Positions 28,623 to 37,734 are shown, counted from the stretch's first letter. The stretch is 64,000 nt of DNA from Paraburkholderia acidipaludis NBRC 101816 (GCF_000684975.1 NZ_BAXZ01000026.1:35091-99090); one strand, 5' to 3'. The notes: generated by a model not told the origin, from the letters alone. Numbers and translations are program-made.

Positions 28623-28727
28623 GGGCGGATCCTGGCTCTGGCGTCGGGCATGGCGAAGCATGCCTCGCGGATTTTCTTGTAGCACATCTGCGCCGCGCAA
28701 TCACACCGCATTGCAGCATGCGAGACG

Positions 28728-28747
28728 CCTGAGACGGTTGTCTCAGG
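28728..28747. promoter_or_regulatory. Probable AcoR upstream activator site
   Basis: Perfect 8-bp arms CCTGAGAC and GTCTCAGG around GGTT. It lies about 230 bases upstream of the sigma-54 promoter. Related words GCGAGACG (28720-28727), GCGTCTCGCG (about 28839-28848) and ATGAGACGTGAGATG (about 28872-28886) occur nearby. The assignment to AcoR is inference from position. Confidence 0.6.
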
Positions 28748-28978
28748 GCGTCGCCAGTCCGGCCGGCTGCGCGAGAGACAGGCGCACGCCCTTGCGGGAC
28801 GGGCCTGCGAGCGGGATGCGGCCGCGCGCGGGTGCCGGGGCGTCTCGCGTTGGCGTCGCGTGACGTCGTGAATGAGACGTGAGATGCGCCCGTTTCGCGC
28901 GCGCCGCCAAGCCGGACGAAACGCGGTACAGGCCGTCGCAAGCCGGTTTGCGGGCGATTGCCGCAGATCGCAGTTATC

Positions 28979-28994
28979 TGGCACAGCGCTTGCA
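28979..28994 (+). promoter_or_regulatory. Sigma-54 promoter of the aco operon
   Basis: TGGCAC at 28979-28984, five bases, then TTGCA at 28990-28994: a full match to the -24/-12 consensus, with GG and GC exactly ten bases apart. It is oriented toward acoX, whose GTG start is 97 bases downstream. Confidence 0.9.
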
Positions 28995-29091
28995 GAACTG
29001 GCGGGCAGAGCCGGCGCCCGAATGCGTCTGAATGCGCCGGAATATCGATAAAGCGTTTGCGCCTCATCGGCGCGAACCGGAGACATAGCCC

Positions 29092-30150
29092 GTGCCGACG
29101 CCCGCAACCGTTGGCGTGATCGTCAACCCCGCATCGGGGCGCGACATCCGCCGTCTCACCACGCATGCCTCCGTCTTTCCCACGGCGGAGAAAGCCAACA
29201 TGGCCGTGCGCCTTCTTGCAGGGCTGGGCGCGCTAGGCGTCGCGCGCGTGCTGACTCTGCGCGACAAGACCGGTGTTGCGGCGCTGCTGCTGCGCGCGAT
29301 CGAAACGCACCTTGCCGTCGCCGCGCACGAGTCCTGGCCCGAAGTCGAGTTCATTCCGCTGCCGATTACCGAGAGCGCGGCCGACACCCACGCCGGCGTC
29401 GCGCACATGGTGCGCGAGGAAGTGTCGCTGATCGCGGTGCTGGGCGGTGACGGCACCCATCGCGCGGTCGCCGCGCATTGCGGCGACACGCCGTTGCTCG
29501 CCCTCTCCACAGGCACCAACAACGCGTTTCCCGAGTTGCGCGAGGCGACGGTCGCCGGACTCGCGGGGGCGCTGGTCGCGACCGGCGCCGTGCCGGCGGA
29601 CGTCGCGTTCGCGCGGAACAAGCGGCTCGTGGCGCGCTGTATCGAGGGGCCGAGCCGGGGGCGCGAGGAGATTGCCCTCGTCGATATCTGCGTGGCGCGG
29701 CAACCGTTCATCGGCGCACGCGCCATTTCAGAAAGTTCGGATATCGAATCGATATTCCTCGCTTTCGCCATGCCGGACGGCATCGGACTTTCCGCTATCG
29801 GCGGCGCCTTTGCGCCGGTCGGACGCGATGCCGCGCATGGCCTGCACATGACCTTCGCGCCCGAAGGCGAGCAGGACGGCGTGCCGCTCATCGCCCCGAT
29901 TGCGCCCGGCCGCATCGAACGGCTCACGCTGCGCACCTGCCAGCGGCTCGAAGCGGGCGTGGCGCTGCCGCTCGACGCGGGCCACGGCACGCTCGCCTTC
30001 GACGGCGAGCGGGAAATCGAGCCCGCGCGCGGCGACCGCTACGAGGTGTCGCTCGACTGGGGCGGCCCGCTTACGGTCGACGTTGCACGCACGTTGCGTT
30101 ATGCCGCCTCGCATCAATTGCTGCGCGACGTGGCGGCGAGAACCCTCTAA
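29092..30150 (+). CDS. acoX: AcoX, acetoin catabolism protein of the ATP-NAD kinase family
   Basis: A 352-residue protein of the AcoX group, related to NAD kinases. The kinase motif GGDGTHRAV is clear, as are the N-terminal GVIVNPASGRD and the LALSTGTNNAFP segment. AcoX proteins are found in acetoin clusters but their exact reaction is not settled; a role in NAD(P) or a phosphorylated metabolite is possible. The start is GTG at 29092, with GGAGAC upstream. It is the first gene after the sigma-54 promoter, and a 12-base repeat array separates it from acoA. Confidence 0.88.
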   Translation: MPTPATVGVIVNPASGRDIRRLTTHASVFPTAEKANMAVRLLAGLGALGVARVLTLRDKTGVAALLLRAIETHLAVAAHESWPEVEFIPLPITESAADTHAGVAHMVREEVSLIAVLGGDGTHRAVAAHCGDTPLLALSTGTNNAFPELREATVAGLAGALVATGAVPADVAFARNKRLVARCIEGPSRGREEIALVDICVARQPFIGARAISESSDIESIFLAFAMPDGIGLSAIGGAFAPVGRDAAHGLHMTFAPEGEQDGVPLIAPIAPGRIERLTLRTCQRLEAGVALPLDAGHGTLAFDGEREIEPARGDRYEVSLDWGGPLTVDVARTLRYAASHQLLRDVAARTL

Positions 30151-30190
30151 CCCGCTTTTCAACCCGCTTTTCAACCCGCTTCCCAACCCG
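30149..30190. repeat. 12-base tandem repeat between acoX and acoA
   Basis: Three and a half copies of AACCCGCTTTTC: 30149-30160 and 30161-30172 are identical, 30173-30184 ends TTCCC, and AACCCG (30185-30190) is a partial fourth. The first copy overlaps the acoX stop codon. It lies just before the acoA ribosome binding site. Confidence 0.9.
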
Positions 30191-30212
30191 ACAGACAACC
30201 CAGGAGACAACC

Positions 30213-31196
30213 ATGTCTGTTACGTCCCAGTTGAACCGAGAGCAGTTGCTAAGCGCATATCGCTCGATGCGCACGATCCGCGAATTCGAAGAGCGGCTGC
30301 ACGTGGAGTTCGCCACCGGCGAGATCCCGGGCTTCGTTCACCTGTATGCCGGCGAGGAGGCGTCGGCAGTCGGCACGATGAGCCATCTGAACGATGCCGA
30401 CTACGTCGCGACCACGCACCGCGGCCATGGCCACTGCATTGCCAAGGGCGTCGACGTGCGCGAGATGATGGCCGAGATCTACGGCCGCGCTACGGGCTCG
30501 TGTCGCGGCAAGGGCGGCTCGATGCATATTGCTGATCTCTCGAAGGGCATGCTCGGCGCGAACGGCATCGTCGGGGCGGGCGGACCGCTTACCTGCGGTG
30601 CGGCGCTCGCGGCGAAGCAGAAAAAGACCGGCGGTGTGGGCGTGTGCTTTTTCGGCGACGGCGCCTCGAATCAGGGCGTGATCTTCGAGTCGATGAACCT
30701 CGCGTCGGTGTGGCGCCTGCCGGTGATCTTCGTGGCGGAGAACAACGGCTACGCGGAAGCGACCTCGTCGACGTGGTCGGTTGCCGCCGACAACATCGCC
30801 GATCGCGCGAACGGCTTCGGCATGCCCGGTGTGATCGTGGACGGCTTCGACTTCTTCGCCGTGCACGAGGCGATGGGCGAAGCGATCGCCCGGGCGCGCA
30901 ACGGCGGCGGCCCGACGCTCGTGGAGATGAAGCTGTCGCGTTATTTTGGCCACTTCGAAGGCGACGCGCAGACCTATCGCGCGCCGGGCGAGGTGCAGAA
31001 GCTGCGCGAGGAAAAGGATTGCCTCAAGCGTTTCGAGGAGCGCGCGGTGCGTGCCGAGCTGGTGAGCGCGGCCGACCTGCGCAAGGTGGATGAGGAGGTG
31101 AAGCAGTTGATCGACGACGCGGTGACGAAAGCCAAGGCCGCTCCGTTGCCCGCCGACGAAGAGCTGCTCACCGACGTGTACGTGTCGTATCCCTGA
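30213..31196 (+). CDS. acoA: AcoA, acetoin dehydrogenase E1 alpha subunit
   Basis: A 327-residue thiamine diphosphate-dependent subunit that cleaves acetoin to acetaldehyde and an acetyl group passed to the lipoyl arm of AcoC. The ThDP motif runs from FFGDGASNQGVI to AENNGY. Other E1 alpha marks are THRGHGHCIAKG and GRATGSCRGKGGSMH. The ATG at 30213 follows a CAGGAGAC binding site; the longer open frame upstream is the acoX gene in another frame. It works as an alpha2beta2 tetramer with AcoB, 47 bases downstream. Confidence 0.96.
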   Translation: MSVTSQLNREQLLSAYRSMRTIREFEERLHVEFATGEIPGFVHLYAGEEASAVGTMSHLNDADYVATTHRGHGHCIAKGVDVREMMAEIYGRATGSCRGKGGSMHIADLSKGMLGANGIVGAGGPLTCGAALAAKQKKTGGVGVCFFGDGASNQGVIFESMNLASVWRLPVIFVAENNGYAEATSSTWSVAADNIADRANGFGMPGVIVDGFDFFAVHEAMGEAIARARNGGGPTLVEMKLSRYFGHFEGDAQTYRAPGEVQKLREEKDCLKRFEERAVRAELVSAADLRKVDEEVKQLIDDAVTKAKAAPLPADEELLTDVYVSYP

Positions 31197-31243
31197 ACCC
31201 CAGACGCTTAATCTCATCAGGATTCCAGATCAAGGAGACGAAA

Positions 31244-32248
31244 ATGGCACGGAAAATCACCTATTCGCAAGCGATCAACGAGGCTTTGGCGCAGGAAATG
31301 GCGCGCGACGAGACCGTGATCGTGATGGGCGAGGACAACGCGGGCGGCGCGGGTTCGCCCGGCGAGCAGGACGCATGGGGCGGCGTGCTCGGCGTGACGA
31401 AAGGGCTGTACGGCAAGTTTCCGGGGCGCGTGCTCGATACACCGCTATCGGAAGGCGGTTTCATCGGCACGGCGGTGGGCGCCGCGGCCTGCGGGCTGCG
31501 GCCGGTGGCGGAGTTGATGTTCATCGACTTCATGGGCGTGTGCTTCGACCAGATCTTCAACCAGGCGGCGAAATTCCGCTACATGTTCGGCGGGAAGGCC
31601 GTGACGCCGGTGGTGATCCGCACGATGTGCGGCGCGGGTCTGCGCGCGGCGGCGCAGCACTCGCAGATGCTGACCTCGCTTTTCACCCACATTCCCGGCC
31701 TCAAAGTGGTGTGCCCGGCCACGCCGTATGACGCGAAAGGCTTGCTGATCGAAGCGATACGCGACAACGACCCGGTCATCTTCTGCGAGCACAAGCTGCT
31801 CTACGGCATGGAAGGCGACGTACCCGAGGAGTCCTATTCGATTCCGTTTGGCGAGGCGAACATCGCGCGCGACGGCGACGATGTCACGATCGTCACGTAT
31901 GGCCGTATGGTCCATTACGCACTCGACGCGGCGCAGAAGCTCGCGAAGGAAGGCATCGAAGCCGATGTGATCGACCTGCGCACCACTTCGCCGCTCGACG
32001 AAGAGACGATCCTCGAAAGCGCCCGACGCACGGGCCGCGTCGTGGTCGTGGACGAGGCGAACCCGCGCTGCTCGATCGCCACCGATATCGCGGCGCTCGT
32101 CGCGCAGCGCGCGTTCCACGACCTCAAGTCGCCCGTTGGCATGGTCACCGCGCCGCATACGCCGGTGCCGTTCGCGGGCGTGCTAGAAGATCGGTACATT
32201 CCGTCGGCGGAGAAAATCGCCGAAGCCGCACGCCAAGCCAGGAGCTGA
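31244..32248 (+). CDS. acoB: AcoB, acetoin dehydrogenase E1 beta subunit
   Basis: A 334-residue transketolase-like subunit that completes the ThDP active site with AcoA. Typical segments are MARKITYSQAINEAL, VMGEDNAGGAG, DTPLSEGGFIGTAVGAA and the C-terminal DLRTTSPLDEETIL and DEANPRCSIATD. A binding site AAGGAGA precedes the ATG. acoC follows after four bases, so the two are probably translated together. Confidence 0.96.
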   Translation: MARKITYSQAINEALAQEMARDETVIVMGEDNAGGAGSPGEQDAWGGVLGVTKGLYGKFPGRVLDTPLSEGGFIGTAVGAAACGLRPVAELMFIDFMGVCFDQIFNQAAKFRYMFGGKAVTPVVIRTMCGAGLRAAAQHSQMLTSLFTHIPGLKVVCPATPYDAKGLLIEAIRDNDPVIFCEHKLLYGMEGDVPEESYSIPFGEANIARDGDDVTIVTYGRMVHYALDAAQKLAKEGIEADVIDLRTTSPLDEETILESARRTGRVVVVDEANPRCSIATDIAALVAQRAFHDLKSPVGMVTAPHTPVPFAGVLEDRYIPSAEKIAEAARQARS

Positions 32249-32252
32249 AGTC

Positions 32253-33374
32253 ATGCCGATTCACATGATCACGATGCCCAAATGGGGGCTTTCGATGGAG
32301 CAGGGCCAGGTGAACGGCTGGCTGAAGTCGGTGGGCGAGAAGGTGGCGAAGGGCGAGGAACTGCTCGATGTCGAGACCGACAAGATTGCCTCGGGTGTCG
32401 AATGCGCGTTCGAGGGCGTGCTGCGCCGGCAGATCGCGCAGGAGGGCGAAACATTGCCGGTTGGCGCGCTGCTGGGTGTGGTGGCGGACGCCGAGGCGGC
32501 CGACGCCGACATTGACACCGCGGTGGCCGAATTCCAGCGTGATTTCGTGCCGGCCGCTGCCGCCGACGGCGATGCCGGGCCACAGCCGGAGAAGGCGCAG
32601 ATTGGCGGGCGCACGATACGCTATCTGAAGCTCGGCGAGGGTGGCGGCGTGCCGGTCGTGCTGATCCACGGCTTCGGCGGCGATCTGAACAACTGGCTCT
32701 TCAATCACGCCGATCTCGCCGCCGGGCGTGCGGTTTGGGCGTTCGATCTGCCGGGGCACGGCGAATCGGGCAAGGCCGTCGAGTCCGGTAGCCTCGAGGA
32801 GCTCGTGCAGAGCGTGATCGATTTTCTCGATGCGCAAAAGCTCGAGCGCGTGCATCTGGTCGGCCACTCGCTCGGCGGCGCCGTCGCGATGACGGTTGCG
32901 CAGCGCGCGCCTTCGCGGGTCGCCTCGCTTGCGCTGATCTCCAGCGCAGGCCTGGGCGAGGAGATCGACGGGGCCTATATCGAGGGCTTCGTCGCGGCCA
33001 CGAACCGCAACACCTTGAAGGCGCCGGTCACGAAGCTCTTTGCCGATCCTGCCCTCGTCACCCGGCAGCTCGTGGAGGATCTCGTGAAGTACAAACGGCT
33101 CGAAGGCGTGCAGGACGCGCTCAGGAAGATCGCTTCGCAGGCGTTCGAGGGCGGCGCGCAGCGCCATGTCCTGCGCGAGCGGCTGGGCACGCTTGCGCCT
33201 CGCGTGCTCGTGATCTGGGGGGCGACCGATCAGATCATTCCCGTGCGTCACGCAGAAGGTCTGCCGTCGGGCGTCCACGTGGAGGTGATCGAGGGCCGGG
33301 GCCACATGGTGCAGATGGAAGCCGCCGCCGAAGTCAATCGCCTGCTCAGGGCCTTTTTCGACGAAGAGGCCTGA
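32253..33374 (+). CDS. acoC: AcoC, acetoin dehydrogenase E2 with alpha/beta-hydrolase domain
   Basis: A 373-residue protein joining an N-terminal lipoyl domain to an alpha/beta-hydrolase. The lipoyl lysine lies in VETDKIASGVE. The hydrolase half has VLIHGFGGDLNNW, the nucleophile elbow VGHSLGGAVAM and a late His in GRGHMVQME. This short form replaces the usual E2 catalytic domain and is specific to acetoin dehydrogenases. It accepts the acetyl group from AcoAB and hands it to CoA. The lipoyl synthase gene starts two bases after its stop. Confidence 0.95.
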   Translation: MPIHMITMPKWGLSMEQGQVNGWLKSVGEKVAKGEELLDVETDKIASGVECAFEGVLRRQIAQEGETLPVGALLGVVADAEAADADIDTAVAEFQRDFVPAAAADGDAGPQPEKAQIGGRTIRYLKLGEGGGVPVVLIHGFGGDLNNWLFNHADLAAGRAVWAFDLPGHGESGKAVESGSLEELVQSVIDFLDAQKLERVHLVGHSLGGAVAMTVAQRAPSRVASLALISSAGLGEEIDGAYIEGFVAATNRNTLKAPVTKLFADPALVTRQLVEDLVKYKRLEGVQDALRKIASQAFEGGAQRHVLRERLGTLAPRVLVIWGATDQIIPVRHAEGLPSGVHVEVIEGRGHMVQMEAAAEVNRLLRAFFDEEA

Positions 33375-33376
33375 GC

Positions 33377-34384
33377 ATGAGCGCCGCCACGTTCGAAACG
33401 GCGCGCGAGGGCACGACCGCGCTCGGTCAGCATGGCCTGCGCAGCCGCGAGAAACTCGCGCGCATTCCCGTGAAGATCGTTCAAGCCGAAGCGGTGTTGC
33501 CCAAGCCGCCCTGGCTGCGCGCGCGGCCGCTGATGAGCGCGACGGTCGCGGACGTGGCGGCGGTGCTGCGCGAGCATCGGCTTCATTCGGTGTGCGAAGA
33601 GGCGATGTGCCCGAACATCGGCGAGTGCTTCGCGCAGCGCACGGCGACTTTCATGATCATGGGAGGACTCTGCACGCGCCGCTGTCCGTTCTGCGACGTC
33701 GCGCACGGCCGTCCGGACCCGCTCGACGCCGAGGAGCCGGCCCGTCTCGCAGCGGCGGTCGCGGCGCTCGGCCTGCGGCACGTCGTGATCACCTCGGTCG
33801 ACCGCGACGATCTGCGCGACGGCGGCGCCGAGCATTTCGCGCGCTGCGTGGCGGCCGTGCGCGAGCGGGTGCCGGGCATCGGCGTCGAACTGCTGACCCC
33901 GGACTTTCGCGGTCGCATCACACGTGCGCTCGACGCGCTTTCGGCCGCATGGCCCGACGTCTTCAATCATAACGTCGAGACCGTGCCGTTGCTCTATCGC
34001 GCGGCGCGTCCGGGTGCGGACTATCGCGGCTCGCTCGATTTGCTGGCGCGGGCGAAGGCGGCTTGCGCTTCGCTCGTCACGAAGTCGGGGTTGATGGTGG
34101 GCCTCGGCGAGACCGATGCCGAATTGCTTGCGACCATGCGCGATCTGCGCGCACATGGCGTAGAAGTCCTGACGATCGGGCAGTATCTCGCGCCGTCGCG
34201 GTTCCATTTGCCGGTGCGACGCTACGTGAGCCCGGAAGCATTCACCGCGCTACGCGAGGCGGGACTCGCGATGGGCTTCAGGGAGGTGGTGGCCGGGCCG
34301 CTCGTGCGTTCGTCGTATCACGCGGCGCAGACCGCCGAAGCAGCGCAGGTGGCAATGCAGGTGGCAACGCAGGTGCCAAGCTAA
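33377..34384 (+). CDS. lipA: Lipoyl synthase in the acetoin operon
   Basis: A 335-residue radical SAM enzyme that inserts two sulfur atoms into octanoyl groups on lipoyl domains. Both clusters are present: CEEAMCPNIGEC (C-x4-C-x5-C) for the auxiliary cluster and CTRRCPFC (C-x3-C-x2-C) for radical SAM. The C-terminal VRSSYHA is conserved. It starts two bases after acoC, so it probably serves AcoC. The genome likely has a housekeeping lipA-lipB elsewhere, making this a dedicated second copy; Pelobacter has a comparable gene (acoS) in its acetoin cluster. Nine bases separate its stop from the convergent MATE gene. Confidence 0.93.
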   Translation: MSAATFETAREGTTALGQHGLRSREKLARIPVKIVQAEAVLPKPPWLRARPLMSATVADVAAVLREHRLHSVCEEAMCPNIGECFAQRTATFMIMGGLCTRRCPFCDVAHGRPDPLDAEEPARLAAAVAALGLRHVVITSVDRDDLRDGGAEHFARCVAAVRERVPGIGVELLTPDFRGRITRALDALSAAWPDVFNHNVETVPLLYRAARPGADYRGSLDLLARAKAACASLVTKSGLMVGLGETDAELLATMRDLRAHGVEVLTIGQYLAPSRFHLPVRRYVSPEAFTALREAGLAMGFREVVAGPLVRSSYHAAQTAEAAQVAMQVATQVPS

Positions 34385-34393
34385 CAACGCGGA

Positions 34394-35761
34394 TTACGCC
34401 GGCTCGCGCAGATATCGCGTGCTGATGCGCGAAAGATAAAGCGTGAGGCCGGCGCCCGCAATCGCGAGGCTTGCCATGTTGGCGAGCCAGAAGCCGCGTG
34501 CGCCCGTGGCCCATATGGGCAGCGTGCCCGTCACGTCGAAGCCGAGCGCGTAGCCGCCGCCAAGTCCCACGCCCCAGAGCGCGATGGCATAGATCACGGT
34601 CGGCACGACGGCGACTTTATAGGCGCGCAAGGCAAACGCCGTAGTGACCTGCAGTGCGTCGAAAACGTGATACAGCGCGACGATGGCGACGAGCGGCATT
34701 GCCCGCGTCAGCACAGCCGGGTCGGGCGTGTAGCCGCCAATGATCAGCGGCCGCAGCACGAACACGGCGAGCGCGAAGCAGCAGGCAAGACTTACCGCCG
34801 TCGCGATGCCGTGCCGCGCGAGCGTGCGCGCCTCGGCGGGACGGTTGCCGCCTAGCGCCTGAGCCACGAGCGTCGAGGTCGCCACGCCGATGGAGAGCGG
34901 CGTCATGTACAGCACGGCGCCGATGTTGCCCGCGATCTGGTGGCCGGCAAGCGTCGTCGTGCCGAGCCTGGCGATGAAGATCGCCATGAACGTGTACGAG
35001 GTCACCTCGATCAGATACGAGAGGCCCATCGGGATGCCGAGCTTGAGCAGTTCTGCCTGGCGTTTCCAGTGCGGCCGGCAGAAGTGCCGGAAGATGCCGA
35101 ACGGCGCGAACACGTCGATGCGGGTGAGGGCGAGCACCGCGAAAACGGCGAGCGCCCAGTTGATCGCGGTGCTGGCGAGCGCGCAGCCGGGGCCGCCGAG
35201 CTCCGGCACGCCGAGTCCGCCGAAGATGAACCAGCGATTGAGCAGCACCTTCAGCACGAGCGCGGCCAGCTGGAGAAACATCACGAGGCGCGGCCGGCCC
35301 ACGGCATTCGCGAGCGAGCTGTAAATGCGAAAGGCGAGTCCCGCGGGCAGGCCGAACGCAAGCAGCCGCAGGTAGTCGACGGTACGCTCGCGCAGCGCTT
35401 CGGGCGCGCGGGCGAGGTCGAGCAGCGGGCCCGGGAAATAGAGGATCGCCCCGCCGATCACCATCAGCACGAGCGCGAGCCAGAGCGCCTGGCGCACTTC
35501 CTCGCCGATCTCGGCGTCGCGCCGGGCGCCGTAGAGCTGGGCCGCGAGCGGCTGCAGCGCGCTCAGCACGCCGGTGAGGCTGATGTAGACGGAGACGTAG
35601 ATCGAGGAGCCGAGGCCGAGCGCGGCGAGGTCGAGCGCGGAGTAGCGTCCGACCATCGCCGTGTCGATCACGCCGAACGCGATGATGGCGAGCTGGCCGA
35701 CCAGCACCGGCCATGCAAGGCTGGCGATGCGGCGAACGTCGCCGAGCACGGTGCCGCTCAC
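34394..35761 (-). CDS. MATE family multidrug exporter
   Basis: A 455-residue, 12-helix membrane protein of the MATE family (NorM-like), exporting cationic compounds in exchange for sodium or protons. The N-terminus RRIASLAWPVLVGQLAIIAFGVIDT and the segment MALSIG-like TPLSIGVATSTLVAQALG mark the family. Substrate is unknown. It lies seven bases after the start side of the membrane glycosyltransferase gene (35769) on the same strand, so both may be one transcript. Confidence 0.92.
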   Translation of the reverse strand: MSGTVLGDVRRIASLAWPVLVGQLAIIAFGVIDTAMVGRYSALDLAALGLGSSIYVSVYISLTGVLSALQPLAAQLYGARRDAEIGEEVRQALWLALVLMVIGGAILYFPGPLLDLARAPEALRERTVDYLRLLAFGLPAGLAFRIYSSLANAVGRPRLVMFLQLAALVLKVLLNRWFIFGGLGVPELGGPGCALASTAINWALAVFAVLALTRIDVFAPFGIFRHFCRPHWKRQAELLKLGIPMGLSYLIEVTSYTFMAIFIARLGTTTLAGHQIAGNIGAVLYMTPLSIGVATSTLVAQALGGNRPAEARTLARHGIATAVSLACCFALAVFVLRPLIIGGYTPDPAVLTRAMPLVAIVALYHVFDALQVTTAFALRAYKVAVVPTVIYAIALWGVGLGGGYALGFDVTGTLPIWATGARGFWLANMASLAIAGAGLTLYLSRISTRYLREPA

Positions 35762-35768
35762 CGCGGCC

Positions 35769-37523
35769 TCAGTTCGGACGCTGGCGCCAGATGTGGCGCT
35801 TCACGGGCGGCTGCGGACGGTCGATGCGCACGTACAGGCGGAAGCGCTCGTCGCGGTCGGCGGCGCGGCGGCCTTCCCACACCAGCTTCCAGGCAAAGTT
35901 GGACATCGAGCTCGGCTCGCCGTAGTCCTGGGTATCCTGGCGCAGGATGACGTCGCAGTCTTCGTCGAACGAGAAGTGCATCTTGCCGAAGTAGGCGAAG
36001 GTCGCGATCTGCGCGTCGCCAAGGCGCACCGGCGAAATGCACGAATAATCGGCGGGCAGGTGCGCCGCGATCTGCTGCGCGACGTCCTTGTAGGTCCGGC
36101 TGTAGTTGACGACGGGCAGCCACAGCGTCATGAGCAGCACCCACATGAGCGTGGTGCCGCCGCTCGAAAGCACGACGCTGCGCCACAGCACTTTCGGATG
36201 CCGCGCGATGCGCCACTGCGCGAGGACGATCCAGCACACCGTCACAGCCACGGCGCAGGCAAACGACAGAATCTTGAACTGCGGCGTGAATCCCGGGGCG
36301 AGGCGTGCGAGATTGCGTGCGAGCGGCGCGGGAAAGCCGGTCATGCCGGCGAGCCACACGAGCCAGACGAAGGTGCCGAGTATGGTGAAGCTCAGGACGG
36401 CGAACCAGTCGATGGCGTTGATCGCGCCGCGCTTGAGCGTGGGCAGCGCGAACGCGGCAAGCACCGAGAGCGCCGGCAGCACGAGCATGAAGAGGCGGTT
36501 GGTCTCGTGGCTTTGCACGACCACGAGGATCAGCAGCGGCACGATGACCGAAAGCGGAATGGCGATATGCGGCGCGCGGCGCAGGCCGGCCCAACTGAAC
36601 CAGGCCCATATCGCGAGCGGCCAGGCGGGCCATGTGAAGAGCGGCAGGTTCTTCGCCGCGTAGCGCAGCACCGACCCCGGCGGCCCGGCATAGGCATTGA
36701 CGCTCGAACTGGCCCACTGGTTGAGGAACCACACGGCGTCGTCGGGATAGAGGTGGAGCGCAAGGAACGGCCAGGACGCCGAAATCACGAGCGCCAGCGG
36801 CAGCCCCGCAACGAGCAGCCAGCGCGAGCGCGTCTCCGGCGCGATGGCGAGCATCGCGAGCGTACCCACGAGCAGGGCGCCCACCTGCACCGGTCCGCTG
36901 GAGAGCATCACGACGCCGAGCGCGAAGCCCCACCAGAGCGCACCCTGGATCGGCTTGTCGATGGCGCGCACGATGCCGTACAGCAGCATCGCGATGCCCA
37001 CGAACTGCATGAGCTGCGGTGTGGTCTCATGGCCGCGTTCCGCCAGACCGAAGCAGGCGAGCAGGATCAGCAGTGCGCCGTCGGCAAGGGTGCGGCCGTA
37101 GTCGCGCGGCTCGGGTTCGCCGCCGAACGCGTACTTGAAGGGCTGGACCTCGGGGCGCCGGCCGAGCAGATAGGCGCTGTACCAGACGAACGCGCAGGCG
37201 AGGCAGAACAGCACGCCGGTGGCCACGCGCGAGGCGTTGCTCGCGTCGACCCACGGGGCGAAAACGCGGATGCACAGCGCGCCGAGCCAGTAGCCGAGCG
37301 GACCGTTTTCGGTGATGTACTTGCCGACGAGGTTGGGCAGCAGCCAGTCGTGCGCGGTGCCGCCGGCCATCGTCCACATCACGCCGAAGCCCGCCGCGTC
37401 CTCGTTCTTCCACGGATCGCGGCCGAACAGGCCGAACGAGGCGAAGACGATACACATGGTCAGCAGCAGCCAGCGCGGCAGCGCGCTGGTGGCAGAGGCG
37501 GTCAGTCGGATGGCTGGCTTCAT
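35769..37523 (-). CDS. Membrane glycosyltransferase-like protein, ArnT/PMT-related
   Basis: A 584-residue protein with about 12 membrane helices, followed by a soluble C-terminal part of about 100 residues. The first large loop reads GRDPWKNEDAAGFGVMW and HDWLLPNLVGKYITENGPLGYW; the acidic pair and aromatic pattern resemble ArnT and other GT39/GT83 enzymes that use polyprenyl-linked sugars. The donor and acceptor are unknown. It is transcribed with the MATE gene seven bases downstream, not with the arn operon. A non-enzymatic membrane role cannot be excluded. Confidence 0.7.
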   Translation of the reverse strand: MKPAIRLTASATSALPRWLLLTMCIVFASFGLFGRDPWKNEDAAGFGVMWTMAGGTAHDWLLPNLVGKYITENGPLGYWLGALCIRVFAPWVDASNASRVATGVLFCLACAFVWYSAYLLGRRPEVQPFKYAFGGEPEPRDYGRTLADGALLILLACFGLAERGHETTPQLMQFVGIAMLLYGIVRAIDKPIQGALWWGFALGVVMLSSGPVQVGALLVGTLAMLAIAPETRSRWLLVAGLPLALVISASWPFLALHLYPDDAVWFLNQWASSSVNAYAGPPGSVLRYAAKNLPLFTWPAWPLAIWAWFSWAGLRRAPHIAIPLSVIVPLLILVVVQSHETNRLFMLVLPALSVLAAFALPTLKRGAINAIDWFAVLSFTILGTFVWLVWLAGMTGFPAPLARNLARLAPGFTPQFKILSFACAVAVTVCWIVLAQWRIARHPKVLWRSVVLSSGGTTLMWVLLMTLWLPVVNYSRTYKDVAQQIAAHLPADYSCISPVRLGDAQIATFAYFGKMHFSFDEDCDVILRQDTQDYGEPSSMSNFAWKLVWEGRRAADRDERFRLYVRIDRPQPPVKRHIWRQRPN

Positions 37524-37710
37524 TCAGTACTAGGTAAGCGGGTAACCGGACCGGCACATGCTCGGCGGCCCCGAATCCGGCATTCTAGCCGGGCCGGAGA
37601 GTGCGCGTCACGGCGAACAGCGGGCCGAAAACACGGGATAACCACGGAAACAGGGCGGTGCCGGCCGGCCCGATGGCGCGGATAACGCACAGGCAATGCA
37701 CGGGCAACAA

Positions 37711-37734
37711 AAAAGGGCAGCGATCGCTGCCCTT
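37711..37734 (-). terminator. Rho-independent terminator of rpmE2
   Basis: On the minus strand a self-complementary stem AAGGGCAGCG / CGCTGCCCTT (37734-37713) is followed by TTTTTTG. It lies about 40 bases after the L31 stop. Confidence 0.9.

Larger units (their letters stand above)
28623..29091. other. Regulatory region between acoR and acoX
   Basis: About 470 bases without a gene. It holds a sigma-54 promoter near acoX (28979-28994) and, 100-250 bases upstream, several GAGAC/GTCTC words including one perfect dyad (28728-28747), the arrangement expected for an enhancer-driven operon. No promoter for acoR was recognised. Confidence 0.8.
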
